Shown here one piece after another: positions 1 to 8,940 of a stretch of DNA of 33,061 nt (positions are counted from its first letter, which is position 1; the number at the start of each line of letters is the position of its first letter). Source of the stretch: Calothrix membranacea FACHB-236 (GTDB lineage: Bacteria; Cyanobacteriota; Cyanobacteriia; Cyanobacteriales; Nostocaceae). The notes below the pieces were generated by a model. That model was not told where the DNA came from, searched no databases, and worked only from the letters and a program-made list of their open reading frames with translations. Both the position numbers and the translations under genes were made by a program. The stretch lies in contig NZ_JACJPX010000085.1 of assembly GCF_014696315.1 (NCBI RefSeq), forward strand, positions 1-33,061, in the 5' to 3' direction.

Positions 1-24
1 AAAAAACAGAACAATAATTTTGGA

Positions 25-70
25 GGGGGTTTGGGGGACGCAACCGTCACCCAATCGGGGGTTTGGGGGA
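25..70. repeat. G-rich direct repeat pair
   Basis: GGGGGTTTGGGGGA occurs at 25-38 and again at 57-70, a 32-base period. The second copy is followed by a C-rich stretch (AATCCCCCA) that could pair with it. No coding sense is visible. The remainder of 1-248 is AT-rich with one HIP1-like core near 180 and no recognisable gene. Confidence 0.6.
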
Positions 71-248
71 GAATCCCCCAATTGATCTGGCTTTTTTGAT
101 AAGTGACAAATCAATCACTAATGAGCTTAACTGAACAGTATTGGATTATACCTAAGCATTTACACCACATTGAAAAGCGATCGCCTTTTTCCTATTAATC
201 TACGGTTGACTATAATTGTCAATTTGCGACGCAATCAAAAAAATAATG

Positions 249-1451
249 TTATACAAACTTTTGATTAAATTCATATATCAAATCTACTCTGCCCTTGCGT
301 AACATTGCCGGGTCTAATCTTTCTGTAGTATTACAAGTCATCAACACAACTAAACGCTGCTTCATTTGCAGACCAGATTCATCAACTACACTTTGATATA
401 AAGTACCATCTAATAAACTCAGAATATGTTCTGTTTTATTGTTATACTGCGCCACTTCATAAGCACGATTTTGAGCTAAGTTATCAGCTTCATTAATAAT
501 GATGCAAATTCTCTCTAAATAAGTGGGTGGTACAAAGTTAGTAATTGCATCATGATCTAAGATAAAAATGACAAAGCCTAAAGGTACAAGAATTTCTTGG
601 GCTACTGCTTGTGTCCATGCAGTTTTACCTGTACCCGGTTCTCCATGTACGACAACAGCTAATTGATTTTGATTGAGAATTGACTGTTGTACTGTGTCTG
701 TAAAGCTTTGAATATCTGCTGGAAATGTGCGAATGGGAAATTGGCTGTTTACCTTACCTACACGACTTTGATAACCACTTAACATCACTGCTAAGTCATA
801 AGTCGCTTTGCTAATTAAAGTAGCCATATCTCTGGCCATTAAAGTGTATTGTCTCCGTCCGCGATCGTAAGGGTCAATTTGTAACCAAATATCGTATTGA
901 GACCAGTAAGCATAAACAGTATTAATCACATCTATCCGTTCCCAATTGACAAATTTTTCAACGGGAAAGTAAAAATCACGTTCTGAATAATATTGAGTAA
1001 TAATATCAGGACGGTCTAAGATTTTTAAAACTCGCAATACAGTGATTTCTTGCAAGCGATTTAGTACATAATCAATAGGAATACTATTGCGGCTCACAAA
1101 TTGCGTGATGGGAGTTTCTGTACTCAGAACTTCCTTATAACGATTATCTGGTGTTAGCGGTTCTGGGGTAATAAAATTCCAAAATTTTTGTAATTCTCCT
1201 CTTGTATAATCGGAAGCGACATTTAATATATTTGCCCACCAACTATAATCTCTTCTACCTAACGCATCAGCATAGTAACTTGCTAAGTTAATAGTTTTTT
1301 GGGTTAATTCGTGGGTGTCATGAAAAAGAATTTGTCCAAAATATGCTAAATCAAAGTCCCGTTGAAATGGCCGCCAACCACTACTCAAAAGGTTTTGACG
1401 GTTGTTATTTGCGGAATTGCCTTCGTTATTTCTAAAATCATCAAAAACCAT
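249..1451 (-). CDS. BCS1-like AAA ATPase, 400 aa
   Basis: A probable AAA-type remodelling ATPase with a long helical N-terminal part (about residues 1-240) of unknown role and one C-terminal ATPase domain (about 245-400). Walker A is GEPGTGKT at 270-277. The Walker B strand reads IIINEAD at 317-323, with Asn where Asp is usual but the catalytic Glu kept. Sensor 1 is probably N374 in MTCNTTE, followed by LDPAMLRKGRVD, which matches the second region of homology of BCS1-type AAA proteins. There is no signal peptide or clear membrane segment, so it is probably cytoplasmic. The substrate cannot be told. It stands alone: the next gene starts more than 1.1 kb away on the other strand. Confidence 0.8.
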   Translation of the reverse strand: MVFDDFRNNEGNSANNNRQNLLSSGWRPFQRDFDLAYFGQILFHDTHELTQKTINLASYYADALGRRDYSWWANILNVASDYTRGELQKFWNFITPEPLTPDNRYKEVLSTETPITQFVSRNSIPIDYVLNRLQEITVLRVLKILDRPDIITQYYSERDFYFPVEKFVNWERIDVINTVYAYWSQYDIWLQIDPYDRGRRQYTLMARDMATLISKATYDLAVMLSGYQSRVGKVNSQFPIRTFPADIQSFTDTVQQSILNQNQLAVVVHGEPGTGKTAWTQAVAQEILVPLGFVIFILDHDAITNFVPPTYLERICIIINEADNLAQNRAYEVAQYNNKTEHILSLLDGTLYQSVVDESGLQMKQRLVVLMTCNTTERLDPAMLRKGRVDLIYEFNQKFV

Positions 1452-2596
1452 ATTTTTAGTGATGTAGCGGTAGTTGAATTAGTTGATGTTGACGTAGAAA
1501 AGCTAAAAAAGTTTTTTCTAGTATAATCTAGTACATCTATTTCGGAAAAAATAGCTTATCCGACAAAGCGATGCAACACATCAAATCGCAATTTTGATTT
1601 TTATCAACAATCTTAGGGTAATTTTAATTTAGCGTAGTGGTAGTAGTTACTGGCGAGTTGCTAGTACTAATACACATGAACCTCCCATTAGGCACTACCC
1701 ACAACGTCAAAATTAGTGTTTCAGCTAAAATCAGACAATACACGCCCTAAAAAAATTGCTATCGAGCTAGAGTATATACACTTATCTAAAGGTGGCGGAA
1801 CTTTATATTCTCAAGAATAAAAAAAGACTGTGGTTAATTTTTGACAGTTAGTCTCTGTCTAACTGAAAGGAAGATAAAAAGGCATCTAAATATATATAGT
1901 TGAGCATCTCTTGTATTACATTGTATTACAAAAATTCCCCACCTGTCAAGCCTGGACAATTCTGCTGGGATTGACATCATTGTGAGTAAATATAGATCAG
2001 ACATGACAATAGCAAGAAAATGATTGAGTTATAGCTATTGGGCGATGCTATCTGTCTATTTTTATGTATGGTGGTGAATTTAAATTAATTACAAGCTAGC
2101 TAGTGTTCGCTTAAACTCTAACTGTTATGCTGTGGGTAATCACCACTCTACAAATACTACTTAAGAAAGCTATATTCATTTATAGGATGATTTATACGAT
2201 TTAATGCATTTGAGAAATCAGAGATAGATGAAATTTGCAGTCTCTACTTTTTTCTAATTGCTGCAATTACTTGATAATTTCCTTTTTTAAATACGGTGTA
2301 TATTTAACTGCCAATAATGTACATAAAAGTGCATTATAGTTTGTTCATTAAGTTATATCTACTTTTTGTTATATTTGAAGTTCTTATGTTATAAACCTAA
2401 AAACATTCTTTAATTTTGCATATAATACAAGAGGTAACTGCTATAGCTTCAGATTGAGGTTTATGAACCTCAGCATATACACCTTTCATCAAGATTCTTA
2501 ATTGCAAGATAGCGAAATGCTAGTCCATCCTTAATGGATAAAAATTTGTGATTCCGCTACTAACAATTAATCTTATTTCAATACTCGGGAGAAGAA
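1452..2596. other. 1.1-kb gene-free AT-rich interval
   Basis: No convincing reading frame on either strand. Visible structure: a 10-base tandem direct repeat TTGTATTACA at 1911-1930, and a small hairpin CAGTTAG/CTAACTG at 1845-1851 and 1859-1865. The stretch must hold the promoters of the leftward ATPase (left side) and of the rightward receiver protein (right side). It is long enough for a small RNA, but none is recognised. Confidence 0.5.
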
Positions 2597-3064
2597 ATGT
2601 TAGCACATTCATTCATGAGTGATGAAAAGAAGCAAAACTCTCCGCGGCCTTTAATTTTGGCAGTCGAAGATCATGATGATAATCTCGTGTTGATGAGTTA
2701 TGCCCTTGATTCACTTGGTTGTAGATTCATTTGTCAGAAAGATAGTACAAATACAGTATTGGTTGCTAAAGAGTACCAGCCAGATTTAATTGTTTTAGAT
2801 ATTTTATTGCCTACTATCAGCGGTATTGATGTAGTACGTTATTTAAAGCAAGAATCACTCACTTGTAACATTCCTGTATTAGCAGTCACAGCTTTAGCCA
2901 GCAATGAAGATAAAGAACGCATTCTCAAGGCTGGTTTTGATGCCTACCTCAGCAAGCCTTATATGATTGAGGAATTAGAGGCTGTTATCCGCCGTCTACT
3001 GTGTGGGAAGCTTGATACCCCATCAGGTTTTGAATTATGTAGAGAATTTTCTGATAGTTTGTAA
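2597..3064 (+). CDS. Single-domain response regulator (CheY-like receiver)
   Basis: A 155-residue receiver with no output domain. The acidic pocket is VEDHDD (about 23-28), the phospho-acceptor is D68 in VLDILLP, the Thr switch lies in AVTALAS and the conserved Lys in LSKPY. Such proteins relay phosphate or act by protein contact. The start at 2597 is preferred because GGGAGA lies four bases upstream. An internal Met at 2615 (MSDEKK) has no such site. The gene is separated from the leftward signalling cluster by about 150 bases and converges on it. The stop codon lies inside a heptamer repeat (3058-3085), so the last residues may have been set by repeat insertion. Confidence 0.85.
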   Translation: MLAHSFMSDEKKQNSPRPLILAVEDHDDNLVLMSYALDSLGCRFICQKDSTNTVLVAKEYQPDLIVLDILLPTISGIDVVRYLKQESLTCNIPVLAVTALASNEDKERILKAGFDAYLSKPYMIEELEAVIRRLLCGKLDTPSGFELCREFSDSL

Positions 3065-3085
3065 TTTGTAATTTGTAATTCGTAA
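3058..3085. repeat. Heptamer tandem repeat TTTGTAA x4
   Basis: TTTGTAA occurs at 3058-3064, 3065-3071 and 3072-3078, then TTCGTAA at 3079-3085. It is of the STRR type known from heterocystous cyanobacteria. The first unit supplies the stop codon of the upstream response regulator. Confidence 0.85.
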
Positions 3086-3213
3086 TTAAACCTGTCATTA
3101 AGAATTTGCTGTGTGGACAAGGATAAATTGGATGCTATTCCTTTACCATCAAGCAAATCAAAAAGCTGTACTTTAATGTCAGCGACATTTATATATTTTA
3201 AATTTTGAATTCT

Positions 3214-4350
3214 TTATTCCTCAGTGTTCTTTGGTAAGCGTACTGTAAATTTGCTTCCTTGACCTAGAACAGAATTAACCTCAATTTTACCGCTGTGTGC
3301 TTCTACAATTCGGCTTGATAAGTGCAAACCTAAACCGCTGCCGGAGCGTTTATTTCTACCTTGACGAAAGCGCTCAAAAATTGTTGCTTGGTCTTCAGGC
3401 GCAATTCCATAGCCCGTATCTTCAACTTCAATTGTGAGATAAGTTTGCTTTTGCGGCCCATAAGGTTCTTCAGAAAAGCGAATTTCTACGCCGCCTGTAT
3501 CTGTAAACTTAATGGCGTTTCCTACTAAATTGCTTAAAACTCTTCTCAGTTCTAAACTGTCACCCATCACTACACCAGCTTGATCTCCAAGTGAGTCTAA
3601 TTGATGAGTATCTACTTTCAGAGTTAACTGTTTCTCCATTGCTAAGGGACTCAGTTCGCTCACTACTTCTTGAGCTGTTTCTTTGAGGTCGCAATTCTCC
3701 CAGTTCAAGGTTTTTTTCCCAGCCTCGAAGCGAGAAACTTCTAGGAGGGTATTAACCATTTGCATCAAATTTTGGTTACTGCGAATCATGACGCTGATTG
3801 CTTGTTTCATCTCCGGAGAGATTTTACAGAAAGCTTCTTCCTGAAATAAATACAGCATCCGATCGGCGGCTACTAAGGGTGTTCGCAAATCGTGGGTGAG
3901 GCGGGAAACAAAGTCTTCTCGCTGACGAGCCATTTTTCTTTGTTCGTCAAGACTCTCTTTGAGGCGTAAGAGCGATCGCACTCTGGCTAACAGTTCATCT
4001 GTATCAAATGGTTTGCGGATAAAGTCGTCAGCACCAACGTCTAATCCTTCCACTACGCTGGATTCATGAAAAGCAGTAATCAACAAAATTGGAATATAGA
4101 TTTTCTTAAGTTCTGGATTTCTACGAATGCGGCGTGTAACTTCATAGCCATCCATCCCTGGCATCATCACATCTAATAAAATCAAATCGAATGATGATTG
4201 TTCAACTTTTTCTAAAGCTGTTATCCCATCAGATACTATTTCAATCTCATAGCCTTCACTCTCTAAAATTGTTTGCACTAATATGAGATTGTCTCTAGTA
4301 TCATCAACAGCCAGAATCCGAAAAACTCGAGAATTTTCTGCAACAGACAT
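3214..4350 (-). CDS. Receiver-histidine kinase fusion, 378 aa
   Basis: A cytoplasmic sensor kinase with an N-terminal receiver (about 10-125; acceptor D60 in LLDVMMPGMDG, Lys in RKPF) followed by HisKA (about 145-210; phospho-accepting H153 in LTHDLRTP) and a HATPase domain (about 255-375). Visible ATP-site boxes are the N box LSNLVGNAIKFT, G1 EDTGYGIAPED and G2 GSGLGLHLSS. There is no membrane segment or classical sensor domain, so its input is probably phosphotransfer to its own receiver. It is the last gene of a leftward cluster, 32 bases after the stop of the preceding fusion kinase, so co-transcription is likely. The cognate output is not evident. Confidence 0.9.
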   Translation of the reverse strand: MSVAENSRVFRILAVDDTRDNLILVQTILESEGYEIEIVSDGITALEKVEQSSFDLILLDVMMPGMDGYEVTRRIRRNPELKKIYIPILLITAFHESSVVEGLDVGADDFIRKPFDTDELLARVRSLLRLKESLDEQRKMARQREDFVSRLTHDLRTPLVAADRMLYLFQEEAFCKISPEMKQAISVMIRSNQNLMQMVNTLLEVSRFEAGKKTLNWENCDLKETAQEVVSELSPLAMEKQLTLKVDTHQLDSLGDQAGVVMGDSLELRRVLSNLVGNAIKFTDTGGVEIRFSEEPYGPQKQTYLTIEVEDTGYGIAPEDQATIFERFRQGRNKRSGSGLGLHLSSRIVEAHSGKIEVNSVLGQGSKFTVRLPKNTEE

Positions 4351-4382
4351 GATCTATCAATTTAGCTTTTTTAGGATTAATT

Positions 4383-5750
4383 TTAGAATCTTACGTTAGG
4401 AGAACCCATAGATACTCTGTTGGATTCTGAATGATATTTATGAAGATTCTGGCTCGATTCCGTATGAGATTGATGCGGATTCTGAGCAGAACAAATAATA
4501 TAATCATTATCATATTTTAACGCATTATCATCAACTTTTGTTGTTGATAATGTAATTTGACGCGGCAATTCAATCCTAAACATAGAGCCAACACCCAATT
4601 GGCTCTTCAGAATGATTTTGCCATCCATCATTTTGACTAAAGAATCGACAATTGCCAAACCCAAACCTGTACCGGGGTATTTGCGAGTAATACTTTGATC
4701 AACTTGGCGAAAGGCTTCAAAAATTAATTTGAAGTCTCGAGATGCAATGCCAATTCCTGTGTCGCGTACAGTAATTGCAATATCGTTAGTAGGTAGTTCA
4801 CTTACCTCAACCCAAACACTACCGGATTCGGTAAATTTAATAGCGTTAGAAAGTAAATTAACTAATATTTGTTGGATACGACTAGAGTCATTAAAGACTA
4901 AAGGATTTTCTAACTCTGTTTGCACAAATAAAGACAGATTCTTTACTTCTGCTAAAGAACTGACTTCGGCAACTGTTGCATCAATTATTTTTGTTAAATC
5001 AAATAATTCTGGCTTTAGCTCTAACCTACCAGCTTCTAACTTGGAAAAATCGAGAACTTCGTTTAATAACATCAGCAAATGTTTACCATTATTCAGGATA
5101 CGCTCTACCATATCCTTTTGGTGATTTGTGAGTTGTCCAAATTTCGGGCGTAGTAAGATTTGTGAAAAGCCAATAATGGCATTCATAGGAGTTCGCAATT
5201 CATGGGAAATTGTCGCCAAAAACTGCGATTTCAGCCGTGATGCCTCTAATAATCTTAAATTTTGTAGATGAATTTGTTGCCGTTGTCTTTCTAATTCTTG
5301 ATTTTTTCTTAACAGTTGCTCGTTACTTTCTTTAAGTTGTTGATGAGCCAAAGCAGCTTGCATTTCTGCTCGATGAACGCGAATTGCATTCCGCAAAACT
5401 TGTGCCAAAATTTCTGATGAAACTTTAGCTTTAGATAAATAATCTGTCGCACCAGCTTTCATCAACTCAACAGCAATTTGGTCATCTCCTTGACCTGTCA
5501 GCACTACTATGGGTACTTTAATTTCTAGAGCGCGTAATTTTTGAATCAAGGTCAAACCATCAGCATCTGGTAAGCGATAGTCAAGAAAAACGCAGTCATA
5601 AGTAGTAGTTTTGAGGGTAGAGATCGCATCATTGCAAACACCCACTTCTGACAGTTCCATTGACACACCTGCTTGTCTCAGGGCACGTCGAACTGCCATG
5701 CGGTCTACTTCATCGTCATCTACAACCAAAATTTTCAGCGTCTCTTCCAT
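4383..5750 (-). CDS. Receiver-histidine kinase fusion, 455 aa
   Basis: An N-terminal receiver (about 5-122; acceptor D57 in FLDYRLPDADG; the Lys is in LSKAKV, without the usual following Pro) is joined by a Gln/Glu-rich coiled coil (about 128-175) to HisKA (H183 in ISHELRTPMN) and HATPase (N box LLSNAIKFT, G1 VRDTGIGIA, G2 GTGLGLAIV). There is no transmembrane segment. The roughly 45-residue tail after the HATPase domain is polar, rich in His, Ser and Asn, and contains two tandem 11-residue units encoded by a 33-base duplication. The tail is probably a recent expansion without a catalytic role. The gene sits between the Rcp1-like receiver and the second fusion kinase on the same strand. Confidence 0.9.
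   Translation of the reverse strand: MEETLKILVVDDDEVDRMAVRRALRQAGVSMELSEVGVCNDAISTLKTTTYDCVFLDYRLPDADGLTLIQKLRALEIKVPIVVLTGQGDDQIAVELMKAGATDYLSKAKVSSEILAQVLRNAIRVHRAEMQAALAHQQLKESNEQLLRKNQELERQRQQIHLQNLRLLEASRLKSQFLATISHELRTPMNAIIGFSQILLRPKFGQLTNHQKDMVERILNNGKHLLMLLNEVLDFSKLEAGRLELKPELFDLTKIIDATVAEVSSLAEVKNLSLFVQTELENPLVFNDSSRIQQILVNLLSNAIKFTESGSVWVEVSELPTNDIAITVRDTGIGIASRDFKLIFEAFRQVDQSITRKYPGTGLGLAIVDSLVKMMDGKIILKSQLGVGSMFRIELPRQITLSTTKVDDNALKYDNDYIICSAQNPHQSHTESSQNLHKYHSESNRVSMGSPNVRF
4419..4484. repeat. 33-base tandem duplication inside kinase tail
   Basis: Two adjacent 33-base units (4419-4451 and 4452-4484), each ending GATTCTG on the plus strand, diverged but recognisable. They encode two 11-residue units of the pattern QNxHxxHxES in the C-terminal tail of the 455-residue kinase. 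Confidence 0.65.
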
Positions 5751-5931
5751 CGGCTTTTATTTTCGCTGTCAAATACAGGTTGATCTATAGCATTACCATT
5801 TTCAAGCTATTAAACTAATCATATTAGATTTTAGATTGGGTAATACTTACTTTATATGCTTCATCTTTATGGCTGTTGATTCCCAACTTGCAATCAAAAA
5901 TCTGGTATTTTACTCCCTAGGTATGAGCTGA

Positions 5932-6363
5932 TTAAGGCATTTCGCACAGTATCCAATACCTATTAAGAGTTGCCATCATCTCGACAAAGTTGGAGAATGT
6001 GACAGGCTTTAAGATATAGCCAGCAACATTTAAGTTATAGGCTTCCACTCGGTCTTGATCCTGGTTTGAAGTTGTCATTACAACCACAGGAGTGGTTTTC
6101 AATCTTGGATCAGAACGTAATTCTTGCAGAAATTCAATTCCGCCCATTTTCGGCATATTTAAATCTAGTAAAATCAAGCGGCGTTCTGTAGGAATCGCAG
6201 GTGGTTGATCACCATAACCACGAAGCATATTTAATGCTTCTAGCCCATTATTCGCTAAATAAATCGGGTTAGTAATATTAACTTTCTTGAATGCCCGCTT
6301 GACATTCATTACATCAACTTCATCATCCTCCACCAATAAAATGTTAATCACTCTTTCTGCCAT
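5932..6363 (-). CDS. Rcp1-type response regulator
   Basis: A 143-residue stand-alone receiver of the type partnered with cyanobacterial phytochromes (Rcp1 family). The acidic pocket is VEDDEVD (11-17), the acceptor is D67 in LLDLNMPKMGG, the Thr switch is in VMTTSNQ and the Lys in LKPV. Typical of the family are the extended loop before the acceptor (about 50-62, GDQPPAIPTERR) and the hydrophobic C-terminal helix used for dimerisation. It lies downstream of a PAS histidine kinase on the same strand, after a 330-base gap. That kinase's core (ASHDLKAP) is of the phytochrome-like type, so it is the obvious candidate partner. The pairing is inferred from position. Confidence 0.88.
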   Translation of the reverse strand: MAERVINILLVEDDEVDVMNVKRAFKKVNITNPIYLANNGLEALNMLRGYGDQPPAIPTERRLILLDLNMPKMGGIEFLQELRSDPRLKTTPVVVMTTSNQDQDRVEAYNLNVAGYILKPVTFSNFVEMMATLNRYWILCEMP

Positions 6364-6693
6364 CTTCCCGATTTTATATATTCTTTTTTCTCAGTAATCT
6401 GGTTAATCTCTAATGTATGAGCTTAAAATAGCTATTACAGCAGAGCTAAGATATTCCGAACATCGAGAACACTAAAAATTCTCCCTGCTAAATCGAGCCA
6501 CCAAGGTGAGGTGATCATTAGCAAGCAATAAATAGGTGGTTGTTAGCCCCTGAAAGCAGACGGAGATGATAAATAGTAAAATAAAATACTTTATCATGCT
6601 CAACCCAATTCTATATGAGTAGTTGTCAGTCCGTCCTCAGTCATTGGTCTGAGTTGCCTACTAATAGATTATGTACCATAAGCTTGAGTACTT
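6364..6693. other. 330-base intergenic gap in signalling cluster
   Basis: No reading frame, strong hairpin or repeat was seen between the PAS kinase and the Rcp1-like gene. The gap is large for an operon, so the Rcp1-like gene may have its own leftward promoter here. Confidence 0.4.
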
Positions 6694-8652
6694 TTACTCA
6701 TCAGGTTGCTTTGGCCAAGTAAAGTGAAAAATGCTCCCTTGATTGAGCGCGGATTCTAAGCTAATCGTACCTCCTTCTGTTTCCACAATTTTTTTGACGA
6801 TCGCCAAACCAATGCCTGTATTTTCTTTGCGATCGCGCGATTCTAAAGTTTGGAAGATCGTAAATATTTTATCGTGATACTCAGAGGCAATGCCTGGCCC
6901 ATCATCAGCAATCTTGAATTCGTAGTATTTTCCTCTGTCTTCAACTGAGATGTTGACCATCCCATCTATTCGAGAGTGATGCTGAATGGCATTGCTAATT
7001 AAATTTGCAAATACTTGTTGCAGGGGTAGGCGTTTAGCAATCAAGGTAGGCATTTTATTGGCAATTTCGATGTGAAAAGTTGCTGGCGGTTGCAAAGAGT
7101 CAATTACTTCTTTAAGCAATACACCCACATTTACCTGAGAAGATTTTGTTTGAATGCGCCCAATGCGGGAATATTCTAGCAAGCCATTAATTAGTGATTC
7201 CATGCGCCGCACTCTCCCACGCAGCAAACGCAACTGCTGCTGATTTTCTGGGGGAAGCTGTCCCTTGAGGTCTTCTTCTAACCATTCCGAAAGGCTAGCA
7301 ATCGCCCTTAAAGGTGCTTTTAAATCATGGGAAGCAACGTAAGCAAATTGGTCGAGTTCTTGATTGCGCTTTTGCAAAATTGTGGTGGTTTGCGCCAGAA
7401 TTTTGTTCGCGCCTGAAAGTTCCTCAGCCCTTTGTTGTAAAGCCTGTTCAATTTCTTTGTGATGGGTAATATCAATACATGAACCGATATATCCGACAAA
7501 GTTACCTTCTGTTGTAAATCTGGGACTACCAGTATCTAATATCCAACGATATTCGCCATCAAACCGTCGCAGACGATACTCCATACTAAAGTTTTGGCGA
7601 CGATCAAAGGCTGTAATATAAGTTTCTAAACAATATTGCAAATCCTCGGGATGTACTCCCTGCGACCAGCCATTGCCTAATTCTTCTTCCATTGTCCGAC
7701 CAGTAAATTCCAGCCAGTTTTGATTAAAGAAATTGCACAGTTTATCTAATCCCGACATCCAAATCATCATCGGTGCATTATTAGCCATGATTTGAAATCT
7801 TTGCTCACTTTCTTGTAATGCTTGTTCTGTTAATTGACAATGAGCAATATGATCGAATGCCACACCTACACAACGATTTGGTAAGGGAAATATTCTGACA
7901 TTGAAAAAACTATAGGGAGTATTTTGATCGCAGTAATCAATTTGTTTAACTTCGCTTTGACCAGAAAGGGCTACCTTAGCATAAAGTTCGATATTTGCCT
8001 GATTTAATATCAATTTGTCAGGAGAGAATTCTTTAATGGCTTTACCGATGTAATCTGATAAATTGACTCCCATCAAATCGCTGGCGGCAGGATTAGCTGC
8101 TAATAATTGTAAGGAGTTAATATTATTAGGTTTTGCTAAATGCCAAATCTGTAAACCGAAGGGGATGTTGTGAAATATATCGGCATCAAATGGCAATTGA
8201 GTGTTAGCATTTTCTGTCTTGGCGGTAACGCTGTGTTCGCTATTTAATGATTTGCGATCGCCTAAATCCCGACCTTTGAAAATTAACAGAATAATCCGTC
8301 CACTGGAATTTTTAATCGGGCGAATCGTCAAGTCTAGTGTAGCGACTGTATTACCTGCTCCCAGAATCTCAACTCGATTTTGCACCAATTCGCCACTAGC
8401 AGCAATAGCGATCGCTTCCCGGATTTTTACCTGGATTGCCTTATTTATCTGCCACCAACTAGCTTCCCATAAAGGCAACCCAAGCACATCATTACTACTC
8501 AGTCCGCCAAAATCTAAAGCTGTTTGATTAATATCAATCAGAATGCCATCAGGCTCCATAAGAGCAATAAATTCAAAACTTTGGTTAAATATTGCTCTCA
8601 TTGGTCGCTCAATTTCTTTGATGCCAGCTTGAGTTTGTTGATATCTTTCCAT
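6694..8652 (-). CDS. PAS-domain histidine kinase, 652 aa
   Basis: A soluble sensor kinase with three PAS-like segments: about 17-135 (FIALMEPDGILIDIN), a weaker one about 155-270, and a clear PAS/PAC about 283-400 (WLEFTGRT, then YRWILDTGSP and GYIGSCIDITHHK). A coiled coil (about 400-435) leads to the HisKA core (H442 in VASHDLKAPLRA) and a HATPase domain (N box ANLISNAIQHH, G1 DDGPGIASEY, G2 NTGIGLAIV). The ASHDLKAP signature is that of cyanobacterial phytochrome-like and bacteriophytochrome kinases, but there is no GAF or chromophore Cys. The signal could be a small ligand or redox state and cannot be told. It is the first gene of the leftward cluster and diverges from the NarL-type regulator. 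Confidence 0.9.
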   Translation of the reverse strand: MERYQQTQAGIKEIERPMRAIFNQSFEFIALMEPDGILIDINQTALDFGGLSSNDVLGLPLWEASWWQINKAIQVKIREAIAIAASGELVQNRVEILGAGNTVATLDLTIRPIKNSSGRIILLIFKGRDLGDRKSLNSEHSVTAKTENANTQLPFDADIFHNIPFGLQIWHLAKPNNINSLQLLAANPAASDLMGVNLSDYIGKAIKEFSPDKLILNQANIELYAKVALSGQSEVKQIDYCDQNTPYSFFNVRIFPLPNRCVGVAFDHIAHCQLTEQALQESEQRFQIMANNAPMMIWMSGLDKLCNFFNQNWLEFTGRTMEEELGNGWSQGVHPEDLQYCLETYITAFDRRQNFSMEYRLRRFDGEYRWILDTGSPRFTTEGNFVGYIGSCIDITHHKEIEQALQQRAEELSGANKILAQTTTILQKRNQELDQFAYVASHDLKAPLRAIASLSEWLEEDLKGQLPPENQQQLRLLRGRVRRMESLINGLLEYSRIGRIQTKSSQVNVGVLLKEVIDSLQPPATFHIEIANKMPTLIAKRLPLQQVFANLISNAIQHHSRIDGMVNISVEDRGKYYEFKIADDGPGIASEYHDKIFTIFQTLESRDRKENTGIGLAIVKKIVETEGGTISLESALNQGSIFHFTWPKQPDE

Positions 8653-8940
8653 TTTTGTCAGCTTATTTTCAAGCTTTTTATCTCACAACTATAGTCTGAA
8701 GTTTCATGAGCGATCGCTCTCTAGCTAAAAACGAAAGAATAGGGCAAGCGGCAGTTTATCTAAATATTTCATTTTTTCTTGTAAAATATCTATACATCTG
8801 CGGTCAGAGATTTACATCTATCTAGTCTAAAAAAGGCAAATTTATTATTTCTATCGGTGGATGCACGCTACTGCAATAATCATCTATCTTTGGTTTGGTA
8901 AAAGTAGATAAACGCCTTACAAAAGTTACTATTTAAGCAG
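8653..8940. promoter_or_regulatory. Divergent intergenic region, kinase/NarL regulator
   Basis: 288 bases between two divergently transcribed signalling genes. It must contain both promoters. It is AT-rich with one HIP1 octamer near 8711. No operator could be identified with confidence. Confidence 0.4.
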
